The notes under the pieces: model-generated | Told to the model about the DNA's origin: nothing | The model's database searches: none | What the model saw: only the letters and a program-made list of their open reading frames with translations | Origin: Liquorilactobacillus oeni DSM 19972 | Lineage (GTDB): Bacteria; Bacillota; Bacilli; Lactobacillales; Lactobacillaceae | DNA: 64,000 nucleotides | Assembly: GCF_001436275.1 (NCBI RefSeq) | Contig: NZ_AZEH01000039.1 | Coordinates: 487,336 to 551,335 of the forward strand | Direction: 5' to 3' | Translations under genes and position numbers: made by a program | In this document: piece by piece, positions 45,957 through 54,787 of the stretch | Layout of the letters: each line of letters starts with the position of its first letter | How positions within the stretch are numbered: the first letter of the stretch is position 1

Positions 45957-46931
45957 TTATTCTACATAAAACGGATTTGAAATTACTAAACGTTGGTCAG
46001 GGATTCCTCTAAAAGAACCCCAGCCCTCAATTCTAAAAGGGCCACGTGTAAGAGCAACGTCAATCTTTAACTCTTCTTCAAAGTTTGTACGTGAAAATTC
46101 CGCAACGACTTCTTCATTCTGCAGCAGTTTGATTTTTTTTATAGTTTCACCAAATTGCCTGTTTAATTCGTTATCTTGGTTTTGAAACTTGACAGCTAAA
46201 TGATATGTACCTTGTAAAATTGTCGCGCCCATAAGAATCTCATGTTTTTCTTGCGAACTAAGATTAAATTCCCACTTGGGACCCAAAGTCACATAAAAAT
46301 TACCCTTGCGAATACTGTCTTTGATCATTTCTTCATTTAACTGCTCTACCCCTAGATAATTAATCGCAACATTTTCTGTTTCTTTTTTAGGGCGATGCCA
46401 ATCGCGCCCACAACTGGCAGCAAGATGGTGACCCTCTTGCAGCAGCTTTGACCAGAGTGCATACGCTTTTTGGTTATACAACTGTTCTTGGGGAGAGTTG
46501 CCGTTTAAAATTTCAATAAAATCAAAGTTGTCCCAGTTTCTCACCAAAAAATCCCAATGACATCCAGTACAGATTGGACTGCCCAGCTCAAACGGATGTG
46601 CTACGCCTAAAACTGCACCTGCTTCTTTATTTCTTTTAACCCACAGATCTATATCTGCCGGTTTTGCGTCATACCAGTTAAGTGCCTCGTGTGTTCCCAA
46701 GACCAGCATATGCCCATAAAAAGTAGTCCATTCAAGTGAATTATGCAACAGAAAAACTGAAGTCGTTAATCCTTTTTCCTTAATTTCATCATACGCACTC
46801 AATGTATTATGATCAGAAATGCTTAGAATTTCGTAGTTACTTTTTGCAGCAGCTTTTAATAGTTCTTCCACTGTTTGATCCGCATCACTATGAACTGTAT
46901 GCGTATGCCATTCAATACTGTGATAATTCAT
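45957..46931 (-). CDS. PHP-domain phosphoesterase (CehA/McbA-type)
   Basis: This 324-residue metal-dependent hydrolase has the PHP motifs HTHTVHSD (H9, H11, D16) and SISDHNT (D40, H41), followed by GVAHPFELGSP, SCGRDWHRP and a C-terminal beta-rich domain. PHP proteins of this branch cleave phosphoesters, including cyclic or glycerol phosphodiesters. It is the last gene of the seven-gene ABC operon and overlaps the 154-residue gene by 20 bp. A role in breaking down the imported substrate is likely but unproven. Confidence 0.85.
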   Translation of the reverse strand: MNYHSIEWHTHTVHSDADQTVEELLKAAAKSNYEILSISDHNTLSAYDEIKEKGLTTSVFLLHNSLEWTTFYGHMLVLGTHEALNWYDAKPADIDLWVKRNKEAGAVLGVAHPFELGSPICTGCHWDFLVRNWDNFDFIEILNGNSPQEQLYNQKAYALWSKLLQEGHHLAASCGRDWHRPKKETENVAINYLGVEQLNEEMIKDSIRKGNFYVTLGPKWEFNLSSQEKHEILMGATILQGTYHLAVKFQNQDNELNRQFGETIKKIKLLQNEEVVAEFSRTNFEEELKIDVALTRGPFRIEGWGSFRGIPDQRLVISNPFYVE

Positions 46932-47376
46932 CGTATTCCTCCAACTCGCTGATAATAATCTTTGCCATGACTAACTTAGAAGCAATACAATGCTGATGCA
47001 TACTAATCTGCCACTTGCCGCTGATTTTGGCAGGTTTGAGATATCCCAGTGAAGAGTGGGCAGGAGACAGTAAAATCTGCTGCTGTGGTGCTTTGTAGTG
47101 ATGGTTACCTAAATAACGACCATCTTTTGCAGCTGAAATAGTTACAAGATTTTGCAATGGCAGATATTGCTTTACATTTTGCACTGTTGCAGACTGGTTA
47201 GCTGAAAGTAATTCTGCAGCAATCAGCTGTTTTGCACGTGCTAGTTCCACATTTTGCGGTCCGTAAACAAACTCAATTAACAAACCTACTGAGCCGGTAA
47301 GCTCGAATTTCAGAGGAATTGTAGTCTTATCGTTTTGAGGACCTAGTTTAAATTGACGGGTTAAGATTGTTCTCAA
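46912..47376 (-). CDS. small protein of unknown function in ABC/phosphoesterase operon
   Basis: This 154-residue protein has no signal peptide or membrane helix. Alternating strands (IPLKFELTGSVGLLIEFVYG, then GYLKPAKISGKWQISMHQHC near the end) suggest a beta sandwich. It resembles the non-catalytic N-terminal extension seen on larger CehA-type PHP proteins. It overlaps the PHP gene by 20 bp and follows the permease by 4 bp, so both subunits may form one enzyme. I recognise no family with certainty. Confidence 0.7.
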   Translation of the reverse strand: MRTILTRQFKLGPQNDKTTIPLKFELTGSVGLLIEFVYGPQNVELARAKQLIAAELLSANQSATVQNVKQYLPLQNLVTISAAKDGRYLGNHHYKAPQQQILLSPAHSSLGYLKPAKISGKWQISMHQHCIASKLVMAKIIISELEEYDELSQY

Positions 47377-47380
47377 ATTC

Positions 47381-48229
47381 TCATCTCCACTTCTCCTTGC
47401 GCATGTTAACTATTACATACACAATGGCAGAAAGGCTGCACAGCAAAAACAAAATAACAGAAAGAGCAGCTGCTTTATTATAATCCAAGTACTGGTTGAA
47501 TTCCTTATACAAAACAACTCCTAGCATCTGCGGATTATTTCCGCCCATCAAAAACGGGGTTGTAAAGGAACCCACATTGCTCATGAAAACAAAAGCCCCA
47601 GCGATAAAAAATTGCTTATAGGTTGTTGGCAAAATAATTTTAAGCAAAACAGTCCATTTATCAGCACCAATATCACGTGCACTCTCAATAGAAGCTTGCC
47701 TCACATTTGCAAGACTTGCAAGTAGCAACAGCGCAGCAAAAGGAATATTAAACCACAGATTTACCATAATGAGTCCATTAGCCGAATACATCAGATTAGG
47801 ATTAAAAGTAAAACCTAGTGATTGAGCAATACGACTTAAGACGCCACCATTTCTAACAACCAACATCATCGAATAAACGGCAACTAGTCCCGGGATAAAC
47901 TGCGGAAGAATGGTCAATGCAACCACTGTCTTGCTGAGGCCATTATTGTTAAACCGAATATAAAGGGCCAGCATAAAACCAAACAGCAAAGCTAAAACAA
48001 CCGTCATAACTGCAACAAACAGAGTGTAACCTATATTGTTCAGCTGGACTTGATCAGTAAAAAAATAGTGGTAGTTATCCAGCGTAAAATGCGAGGTAAC
48101 CTTATCTCTAAGCGACAGGTTCAGCGATGTAACTACCGGGTAAACAATCAAAAGTAGAATTAGAAAAAATGCCGGCAGAACATAAAGATAAGGCGCCCAT
48201 TTTTTCTTTAGATCATCGCTTTTTTTCAT
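47381..48229 (-). CDS. ABC transporter permease (subunit 1)
   Basis: This 282-residue membrane protein has six helices and the EAA loop SIESARDIGADKWTVLLKIILP. It belongs to the permease type of spermidine/iron/phosphonate-like importers. The ATG lies 5 bp after the binding-protein stop. It pairs with the second permease at 50411. Confidence 0.9.
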   Translation of the reverse strand: MKKSDDLKKKWAPYLYVLPAFFLILLLIVYPVVTSLNLSLRDKVTSHFTLDNYHYFFTDQVQLNNIGYTLFVAVMTVVLALLFGFMLALYIRFNNNGLSKTVVALTILPQFIPGLVAVYSMMLVVRNGGVLSRIAQSLGFTFNPNLMYSANGLIMVNLWFNIPFAALLLLASLANVRQASIESARDIGADKWTVLLKIILPTTYKQFFIAGAFVFMSNVGSFTTPFLMGGNNPQMLGVVLYKEFNQYLDYNKAAALSVILFLLCSLSAIVYVIVNMRKEKWR

Positions 48230-48234
48230 TTAAT

Positions 48235-49413
48235 TTATTTTACTCCATTTTCAATTTCTGAATCCCATTTCTGAATTAGCTGTGTTGCAAGATCCCCAGT
48301 ACTAGAAAAGCGGAAGTCTTTTGCATTCAATCCCTTAATGTATTTCAGGTTATCAGATGTAATTTCTTTTTGGTCGATTACAGGAATTGCAGCCATCGTG
48401 TCAACTAAGATATTTTGGGCCTTTTTGCCAAGTATAAAGTTCATCACAGCTTCAGCACCCTTTTTGTTAGATCCAATTGAAGGGATAACTAAACTATCGA
48501 GGTTTCCAGTAAATGCAGGAGAAATTTGGGTCATCTTAACAGTCTTCGGTAAAGTTCCAGCTGTTAAGGCCATTGTAGTCATATCCTGCCATGCAGGGAT
48601 CATCTCTACCTGACCATTTGCCAACAGATCCATTGTTCCCTGGTTTTTATTAGGATAAACAACTTTTCCGCCTGATTTGTACATATAGCTGTTCAATGAT
48701 TTCAGTAAAGACAATCCTTTATCCCACTGGTTAGCCCATTTAGAATCACTTGAAGTCAAGGCAGATTTAGGCAGATAGTTGTAAACTGCTGTTTGTAAAA
48801 ATGCAGCGCCAGCGCCACCAGATTCTGGTGTGTTATATGCAAATTTTCCAGGATTAGCTTTAATCCAAGTATAGAGCTCTTTAGATGTCTTTGGTGGATT
48901 TTTAACTTTAGCCGAATCGTATGCTAAAACAACTGTTGTACCACGATATGGTACTAAGTATCCCTTACCAGCACTAATAGTTGCCTTATCATTTTTGAGG
49001 TTTGAAATTTGACTCTTGTCATATTTTTCAAAAATACCCTTGCCTCCAAGTTGGGTGTATGCTGCATAGTCTGAGTCAGATGCAAGAATTAAATCATAAT
49101 TTGTTTTCTTTTGACCAGCCTTTTTAGCTGCTACCAAGCGATCTTGTAAACTTGCAGCACTCGTTCCTGACAAAATAAACTCTAAATTCAGGTGATATTT
49201 TTTACCTTCAGGACTTGCATTGAAAGCTGAAACAATCTTGCTCATCCCATCCTTTACATTTTGCGAGCCGCCTGCCCATAGTGTAACGTTTGTCTGTTTG
49301 ACACTGCTTGAACTTGCCTTCTTTGAACTTGCACTAGAATTGCTGCAGCCTGCTAATCCCACGAAAAGCAGTATACCTGCTGCAGCTGCTGTTGCCCTTT
49401 TCCAAAATTTCAT
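48235..49413 (-). CDS. extracellular solute-binding lipoprotein
   Basis: This 392-residue substrate-binding protein has a lipobox at LAGC (C23) after a hydrophobic signal sequence. The mature part begins with a Ser-rich linker and then VTLWAGGSQNVKDGMSKIV, typical of cluster D/F binding proteins for organophosphates, sugars and iron. Its start overlaps the ATPase stop by ATGA. It is anchored to the outer face of the membrane and delivers the ligand to the permeases. The ligand is not determined; the flanking phosphodiesterases suggest a phosphodiester or glycerol phosphate. Confidence 0.9.
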   Translation of the reverse strand: MKFWKRATAAAAGILLFVGLAGCSNSSASSKKASSSSVKQTNVTLWAGGSQNVKDGMSKIVSAFNASPEGKKYHLNLEFILSGTSAASLQDRLVAAKKAGQKKTNYDLILASDSDYAAYTQLGGKGIFEKYDKSQISNLKNDKATISAGKGYLVPYRGTTVVLAYDSAKVKNPPKTSKELYTWIKANPGKFAYNTPESGGAGAAFLQTAVYNYLPKSALTSSDSKWANQWDKGLSLLKSLNSYMYKSGGKVVYPNKNQGTMDLLANGQVEMIPAWQDMTTMALTAGTLPKTVKMTQISPAFTGNLDSLVIPSIGSNKKGAEAVMNFILGKKAQNILVDTMAAIPVIDQKEITSDNLKYIKGLNAKDFRFSSTGDLATQLIQKWDSEIENGVK

Positions 49414-50396
49414 TTTTCTACCCCTTTAATAAAGTTCTGCATTTTTTTTACTTCAAAAAAAATATCTGTTCCTTCTGGATAATTCTCAAAAGCATCTTTT
49501 TCAGCAAATAAAACGATTGTTTGCTCTTCAAGCTTCACCATTAGTTGTGAATAGTGCCCCATTTGTGTACTTTGTTGAACTGTTCCATGATAAGTATTCT
49601 CTCCTGCTTCTTGAGCAGAAGTAATATGTGCATCTTCCGGCCTGAAAGCAGCAACTCGGTCAGTATCTGCGGTGACAAAATTCATTTCACCGATAAAAGA
49701 AGCAACATAAATATCTTTTGGATCATTATAGATTTCACTAGGTGTTCCGACTTGGACAATTTCACCCTTTTTCATGACGGCAATTCTAGTTGAAAGCATC
49801 ATTGCTTCTTCTTGATCGTGTGTAACAAAGATAATAGTAATCTGCAAACGACGTTGAATTTTCTTTAACTCTTCGCGCATCTGTACTCGAATCTTCGCAT
49901 CAAGCGCAGAATAAGGTTCATCCAAAAGTAAAATTTCTGGGCGTAATACTAGTGCTCGTCCAATGGCAACACGTTGTTGCTGCCCTCCAGAAAGCTGTTG
50001 CGGATATTCTGCAGCCATTGCTTCAATTCCCAACATCGTCAGCATCTCCATGATCCGCTGTTTTCTTTCTGATTTTGAAACTTTACGGAGTTTAAGGCCA
50101 AATTCCAGATTTTCAAACACCGTCATTCTTTCCCAAAGATTGTATCCTTGAAAAACCATGATAGTTGATCTTTTTTCTGGCGGCTGCTTCGTGACATCTT
50201 TTTCTGCAATCAATATTCTCCCAGTAGTAACCCGTTCGAATCCTCCAATCGAACGCAGCAAAGTACTTTTGCCGCAACCAGAGGGGCCTAAAAGGGTCAG
50301 AATCTCACCAGAATTAACTACTAGGTTGATATCCTGAATACCATCACCATTCTCATATTTCTTGGAAAGGTCTTCTATCATAAGCTTGACTGTCAT
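49410..50396 (-). CDS. ABC transporter ATP-binding protein
   Basis: This 328-residue ATPase has Walker A GPSGCGKST (37-45), signature LSGGQ (135-139), Walker B ILLLDEP (155-161) and a C-terminal TOBE domain with FRPEDAHI. It matches PotA/FbpC/UgpC-type subunits. It lies between the second permease and the binding protein and powers the importer. Confidence 0.93.
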   Translation of the reverse strand: MTVKLMIEDLSKKYENGDGIQDINLVVNSGEILTLLGPSGCGKSTLLRSIGGFERVTTGRILIAEKDVTKQPPEKRSTIMVFQGYNLWERMTVFENLEFGLKLRKVSKSERKQRIMEMLTMLGIEAMAAEYPQQLSGGQQQRVAIGRALVLRPEILLLDEPYSALDAKIRVQMREELKKIQRRLQITIIFVTHDQEEAMMLSTRIAVMKKGEIVQVGTPSEIYNDPKDIYVASFIGEMNFVTADTDRVAAFRPEDAHITSAQEAGENTYHGTVQQSTQMGHYSQLMVKLEEQTIVLFAEKDAFENYPEGTDIFFEVKKMQNFIKGVEK

Positions 50397-50410
50397 GCAT
50401 CATCACTCTC

Positions 50411-51217
50411 TCATTTAATAAATAGTTGTTGCAGAAACGACTTTTTCCCAAAAAACTTGTAACATAACCAGAGAATTAAAACTGCCGGAAGTACTAGCAA
50501 CAGTGCAAAAATGGCGCCGACCATCGGAGCTTGATCAAGAATAATGCCATACATTGCCGTAGCCATTGTCTTAATTTGTGGGAATCCAATCAGCAAGGTC
50601 CCTTGTGATTCATCAAGTGCCCCCAAGAAGGTGTACATAGCCGCAACAATGATTGCCGGCAAAGCACTAGGAAAGGTTATCGTGAAAAATGTCCGTATTG
50701 GTCCAGCTCCTACATCGCGTGCAGCTTCCTCTTGTTGACGATAAACATTTTGAAACGCACCAGTAGGAATCCAAATCATAAAGATCATTGTGTTTAAAAT
50801 GTTAATCAGCACTACCCCCGTCAACGTTCCCATCAACTGCATCTTATAAAAAATTATTCCGATTGCAGTGTAAAGTCCAATTTTAGGGAAAGCATTTGAA
50901 AGTAAAAATGAAAAAAGAAATAGGTTTCTTCCCTTAAAGTGATATCGTGCAATCGCATAAGCAGCAGGCAAACAAATCACCATTGAAAAAAACGTCGAAA
51001 GAGCAGCCACTAAGAAAGAATTGACAAAAGCTTGTAGCAAGTCGCTTTGCGCAAAGACATTTTTCCACCATGTAAAGCCAAAGCTTAATGGCAATACATG
51101 CGGTGCCTGGTATTTATTCGCAAAAGCGAGCATAAATGTATTTAACAATGGTCCATACATAAAGAAAGCAAAAACAAATAATACTAGGAAATTCAATATT
51201 AGTTTTTTCCTACTCAA
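50411..51217 (-). CDS. ABC transporter permease (subunit 2)
   Basis: This six-helix permease has the EAA loop QEEAARDVGAGPIRTFFTITFP. Start choice: the ORF is open to 51316, but this would run far into the GDPD gene. A TTG at 51217, with GAGGGGAATGG upstream and overlapping the GDPD stop as TTGAGTAG, gives a 268-residue protein beginning at SRKKLILNFLV, the normal size. ATG 51244 is the alternative. It partners the other permease of this operon. Confidence 0.85.
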   Translation of the reverse strand: MSRKKLILNFLVLFVFAFFMYGPLLNTFMLAFANKYQAPHVLPLSFGFTWWKNVFAQSDLLQAFVNSFLVAALSTFFSMVICLPAAYAIARYHFKGRNLFLFSFLLSNAFPKIGLYTAIGIIFYKMQLMGTLTGVVLINILNTMIFMIWIPTGAFQNVYRQQEEAARDVGAGPIRTFFTITFPSALPAIIVAAMYTFLGALDESQGTLLIGFPQIKTMATAMYGIILDQAPMVGAIFALLLVLPAVLILWLCYKFFGKKSFLQQLFIK

Positions 51218-51875
51218 GCTTTTCCATTCCCCTCGAAAATTCATAATAAGCGCTTGCCGCAGTAGTAGTGACATTGTTGACTCCACAAGAGAGAAGTGCA
51301 TCAACCTCATCAGCATCTCCTGCAGTCCAAACTGATAGTTTTAACCCTGTTGCCTTAAGTAATGTAAGATTAACAGGATGCAGCAATTGAAAGGGAAGGT
51401 TGAGCCAGCGGCATCCTTCATCAACTGCTTCTAACAAAACTTTCTTAAAAAAGTGTTTGTCTTTTAACATTCGTTCAAAAGAGTTCTTCGGCGCCAGTGT
51501 TTCAATGTTACGCCAGATTAGCGCAGGCCAAAGCTGCTGTTCACTTGCATTCAGCTCACCAGTTAAAACTAAACGCTTATCAAGTCCATACGCACCAGCT
51601 AAGGCAATAACATGTTCTGCCAGATTTGGTTCCTTGAGATCACAGTTAAGCAATTTTTTGTCATCGCTATGACTAAAAGTCGCAAAAGCTTCTTTCAGCG
51701 TTAATCCCTCTGTAAAAACCTGATCATGTCCCAATATTAACTGGTTTTGGCCTTTATTCCATCTAACATCGATCTCCAAAGCAGCCACAGGCCACTGAGA
51801 AGCTTTTTCTAGAAACTGCAAGCTGTTAGGAATAAGACCATCGCTTCCAGAATGTGCTGTAATGATTTTAACCAC
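51210..51875 (-). CDS. glycerophosphodiester phosphodiesterase-like protein
   Basis: This 221-residue GDPD-fold protein has a catalytic pair H8 (AHSG, family norm AHRG) and H50 (LGHD), metal ligands E34 and D36 (LEIDV), and PNS at 16-18 where ENT is usual. The missing Arg after H8 and the altered ENT motif suggest a divergent substrate. It is the first gene of the operon. The GTG at 51875 touches its ribosome binding site AAGGGG; an in-frame ATT at 51863 lies 8 nt after GGGGTGG, so the true start may be slightly downstream. Confidence 0.82.
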   Translation of the reverse strand: MVKIITAHSGSDGLIPNSLQFLEKASQWPVAALEIDVRWNKGQNQLILGHDQVFTEGLTLKEAFATFSHSDDKKLLNCDLKEPNLAEHVIALAGAYGLDKRLVLTGELNASEQQLWPALIWRNIETLAPKNSFERMLKDKHFFKKVLLEAVDEGCRWLNLPFQLLHPVNLTLLKATGLKLSVWTAGDADEVDALLSCGVNNVTTTAASAYYEFSRGMEKLE

Positions 51876-52172
51876 CCCTTATTAGTTTTTCCGTACGTAC
51901 GTCTTCTGATTATATATATCTAATGTAAATAATTAGGTACGATTTGAGTAAAAAGTTTGTAAAATTCCATAATAAAATTTGGCAAGTTTATTTGTTCTAT
52001 AATTTACAAGAAATCGGGCTTTTGTAATAAGGAAATTCTTTAATCATCTTAATAGTTTGTCTATAAAAGATATTTTTAGTTAGCTTAAAAAATTTAATTA
52101 ATTCCCTATTAAATAGCTTTTTTTTAGAAAGCAGCTTTTACTTATTAGCTTTTAATTACTACAACAACGCTA
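51876..52172. other. AT-rich leader of the GDPD-ABC operon
   Basis: No gene. On the minus strand TATAAT (51914-51919 area) lies about 40 bp before gdpD, with no good -35. A self-complementary CCGTACGTACG lies at 51890-51900. Confidence 0.4.
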
Positions 52173-52203
52173 AAAATTTTTGCCAGTTACTGGCAAAAAT
52201 TTT
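52173..52203. promoter_or_regulatory. perfect 15-bp palindrome, function unknown
   Basis: Arms 52173-52187 and 52189-52203 are perfectly complementary (core TTTTTGCCAGT-T-ACTGGCAAAAA). The single-base centre makes a terminator hairpin unlikely without opening the loop. It could be an operator or a cruciform-forming site. The nearest gene starts are 51875 and none on the right. Confidence 0.6.
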
Positions 52204-52246
52204 CCTTTAACTTACACCTCGCTTAGTCATAATTTTGTAGTAAAGA

Positions 52247-52300
52247 CAAATTATATTCGCAATACATTGTTTAATACTCAGAAACTGTGAATTGTCTATT
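52247..52300 (+). repeat. possible degenerate second tail of the dispersed repeat
   Basis: TATATTCGCAATAC, TTTAATACTCA and TGTCTATTG echo the tail order of the neighbouring copy at 52396-52577. The match is weak. Confidence 0.35.
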
Positions 52301-52316
52301 GTCTTTAGCAAAACAA

Positions 52317-52366
52317 AAAGATCTAATTCAAAAACCGAAATTAATCAGCCATTGAATTAGATCTTT
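52317..52366 (-). terminator. terminator downstream of fhs
   Basis: Perfect 15-bp arms (AAAGATCTAATTCAA / TTGAATTAGATCTTT) with a 20-nt loop. TTTTTGTTTT follows on the minus strand and a T-rich run on the plus strand, so it may work both ways. Confidence 0.75.
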
Positions 52367-52395
52367 CTTTAAAATTATTTTATTTTTATTTAATA

Positions 52396-52577
52396 ACCAG
52401 AAACTGGGTCAAATCTCACATTTTATCCTGCTATTTATTTTTATCTTACGATATCCGAATTAACGTGTTCCAACAGCCAGCCATTTTCCTCCGTTTTATT
52501 ACAAATCACTCATAGTCAAATCCAGACTATATTCGCAATTCACACTTAATACTTAAAGAGTACGACTATTGATACTC
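52396..52577 (+). repeat. dispersed intergenic repeat, full-length but diverged copy
   Basis: ACTGGGTCAAAT starts a decayed hairpin. The tail is well kept: GAATTAACGTGTTCCAACAGCCAGCC (here in two pieces of the alignment), ATCACTCATAGTC, GACTATATTCGCAATTC, ACTTAATACTTAAAG and CGACTATTGA. It abuts the fhs stop and runs opposite to it. Confidence 0.85.
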
Positions 52578-52590
52578 CCATTTTTTAAAC

Positions 52591-54246
52591 TCAGTAAAGC
52601 CCAGAAATTATCCCATCGTTGCTCAAGTTCATTTCATTTGCAGCCGGAACCTTCGGTAATCCTGGCATCGTTAACACGTTACCGGTTAATGCAACGACGA
52701 AGCCAGCGCCCAACTTAGGCACAAACTCACGAACATGAATCGTAAAGTCACGTGGTGCGCCGATAGCTTTTGGATCATCAGACAAAGAATACTGAGTTTT
52801 TGCCATGCAGACCGGTAAATGATCCCAGCCTAATGTTTTGAAATCCTTTAGCTGACGTAAAGCTTTTGTTCCATATACCACATTTGCACCGCCATAAATC
52901 TGTGTAACTATTTTTTCAACTTTTTCCTGCAAATCATCTTCAGGTGCATATAATGGCTTGAAATCATGCTTTTCTTCACACAACTGCGAAACTTTTTCTG
53001 CCAATTCTATTGCTCCTTTGCCGCCCTTTGCCCAGACATCAGCAACAAGTGCAGGTGTCCCGTCAGATTCGCAAAGTTCCTTCAAGTGTTTCAACTCTGC
53101 TTCAGTATCTGAAGAAAACTGATTAATAGCTACAACAACTGGAATATTATATCGACGCATGTTTGCTACGTGTTTTTGCAAGTTGGCGTAACCTGCAGTA
53201 AGTGCTGAAAGATCTTCTTCTTTTAAAGCGTTCTTTGGTTTCCCGCCATGCATCTTAAGTGCACGTACAGTTGCAACTACCACGATCGTATCAGGTGTTT
53301 TACCCAAAACAGGTGTCTTAATGTCCAAGAACTTCTCTGCTCCCAGATCAGCGCCAAAACCAGCTTCAGTTAAAGTATAATCTGCAAGTTTAAGCCCTGT
53401 CTGTGTCGCTAAGACACTGTTACATCCATGTGCAATGTTTGCAAATGGCCCACCATGGATAATAGCCGGGGTATGAGCAAGAGTCTGAACCAAATTAGGT
53501 TTCAGAGCATCCTTCAGTAAGAGCGAAATCGCACCGGTTACACCCAATTGAGCGACAGTTACCGGTTCTTTATCAGTGGTATAACCAATAACTATCCGCC
53601 CAATGCGTTTTTTCAAATCCGCAATATCTTCTGCTAAACAAAGAATTGCCATCAATTCACTTGCAACAGTAATGTCAAATCCGTCTTCACGCGGGATTCC
53701 TTGTGTAGGCCCACCAATTCCAATGACCACGTGGCGCAACGCCCTATCATTAATATCTAAAACACGTTTCCAAAGAATACGACGCTGATCAAGGTGAAGC
53801 TTATTGCCTTGATAAATATGATTATCAATTAAAGCAGAAAGTGTATTGTTGGCAGTCGTCAGTGCGTGCATATCCCCTGTAAAATGAAGATTAATATCTT
53901 CCATCGGTACCACTTGGGAATAGCCGCCCCCGGTTGCCCCGCCTTTCATTCCCATGACAGGTCCTAGTGAAGGCTCCCGCAATGCAATAACAGTTTTCTT
54001 TTTAAGCAGGCTAAAAGCGTCGCCTAACCCGACAGTAACCGTCGATTTACCTTCCCCTGCTGGAGTAGGGTTTATCGAAGTTACCAAGATAAGTTTCCCG
54101 CTTTTACTATTTTCTTTTACCGGAAGTTTAATCTTCGCTTTATAATCCCCGTATTGTTCGATCTGGTCTGAAGATAAACCGGCTTTTTCAGCAATTTTAG
54201 TTATCTTATCCATTTTCGCCTGTTGTGCAATTTCTATGTCTTTCAA
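52591..54246 (-). CDS. fhs: formate--tetrahydrofolate ligase
   Basis: Fhs (551 residues) makes 10-formyl-tetrahydrofolate from formate, THF and ATP. The ATP loop [14 protein letters not shown] is at about 57-70, and the [18 protein letters not shown] block follows. It starts at TTG with AAGGGGG upstream. Formate released by PflB at 29593 is a plausible source of substrate. Confidence 0.96.
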   Translation of the reverse strand: MKDIEIAQQAKMDKITKIAEKAGLSSDQIEQYGDYKAKIKLPVKENSKSGKLILVTSINPTPAGEGKSTVTVGLGDAFSLLKKKTVIALREPSLGPVMGMKGGATGGGYSQVVPMEDINLHFTGDMHALTTANNTLSALIDNHIYQGNKLHLDQRRILWKRVLDINDRALRHVVIGIGGPTQGIPREDGFDITVASELMAILCLAEDIADLKKRIGRIVIGYTTDKEPVTVAQLGVTGAISLLLKDALKPNLVQTLAHTPAIIHGGPFANIAHGCNSVLATQTGLKLADYTLTEAGFGADLGAEKFLDIKTPVLGKTPDTIVVVATVRALKMHGGKPKNALKEEDLSALTAGYANLQKHVANMRRYNIPVVVAINQFSSDTEAELKHLKELCESDGTPALVADVWAKGGKGAIELAEKVSQLCEEKHDFKPLYAPEDDLQEKVEKIVTQIYGGANVVYGTKALRQLKDFKTLGWDHLPVCMAKTQYSLSDDPKAIGAPRDFTIHVREFVPKLGAGFVVALTGNVLTMPGLPKVPAANEMNLSNDGIISGLY

Positions 54247-54370
54247 TCCTTTTCCCCCTTGCTGGTTTTAGTCTTAGTATAAATTATTGTTCGTATAATG
54301 TCATCAAAAAATACTTTTTTATGCCTACTTTGTTCTAAAAAAAAGCTGTCTCCGTATAAATACGAACTTT

Positions 54371-54754
54371 TTATTGATCCATAATTAAATTATAAAGAAC
54401 CTCACGATTGTTTTTCAACATCATTATCTTGTATTTGTGATTTTTATCTCTGAACGAAAGGCCGCCCTTTATTAAAGAAATATCTCTTAGTTCATTAATC
54501 TCAATTTTTTTTGTATTTTGTGGTAAAACGGTATGTAAAACAAGTACCTGCGAATCCTGAGCAATCTCGGCCCAACGCAAGAGCAGCTGCAGGATCGCTG
54601 TAATAAAAAACAACAAAAAAACAATTGCTGACCAAACTTGAAAAACAGTCAACTCAAGCCATAATAAAAAACCTGCTAGGAGTATCATAAAAGTATACGA
54701 CCAGCAAGTAAGCGCCATTGCAAGGTCAGGTTGATAGTAAAACTTTGTTTTCAT
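54371..54754 (-). CDS. ebsA: EbsA-like small membrane protein
   Basis: This 127-residue protein has two N-terminal helices (about 12-34 and 38-62), then a PH-like basic domain (KKIEINELRDISLIKGGLSF). It resembles the EbsA family first noted beside the aggregation-substance receptor locus of Enterococcus, where its function is unclear. AAAGGTG lies before the ATG. It is divergent from the RNase HI-like gene. Confidence 0.72.
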   Translation of the reverse strand: MKTKFYYQPDLAMALTCWSYTFMILLAGFLLWLELTVFQVWSAIVFLLFFITAILQLLLRWAEIAQDSQVLVLHTVLPQNTKKIEINELRDISLIKGGLSFRDKNHKYKIMMLKNNREVLYNLIMDQ

Positions 54755-54787
54755 TGCAAAACACCTTTCTTTTAAGGAGCAGATAAT

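Noticed and set aside
54338-54372. Terminator after ebsA (CGTATTTATACG followed at a distance by eight T)
   Set aside because: The stem has only 5 bp and is separated from the T-run by 8 nt, so it is too weak to call.
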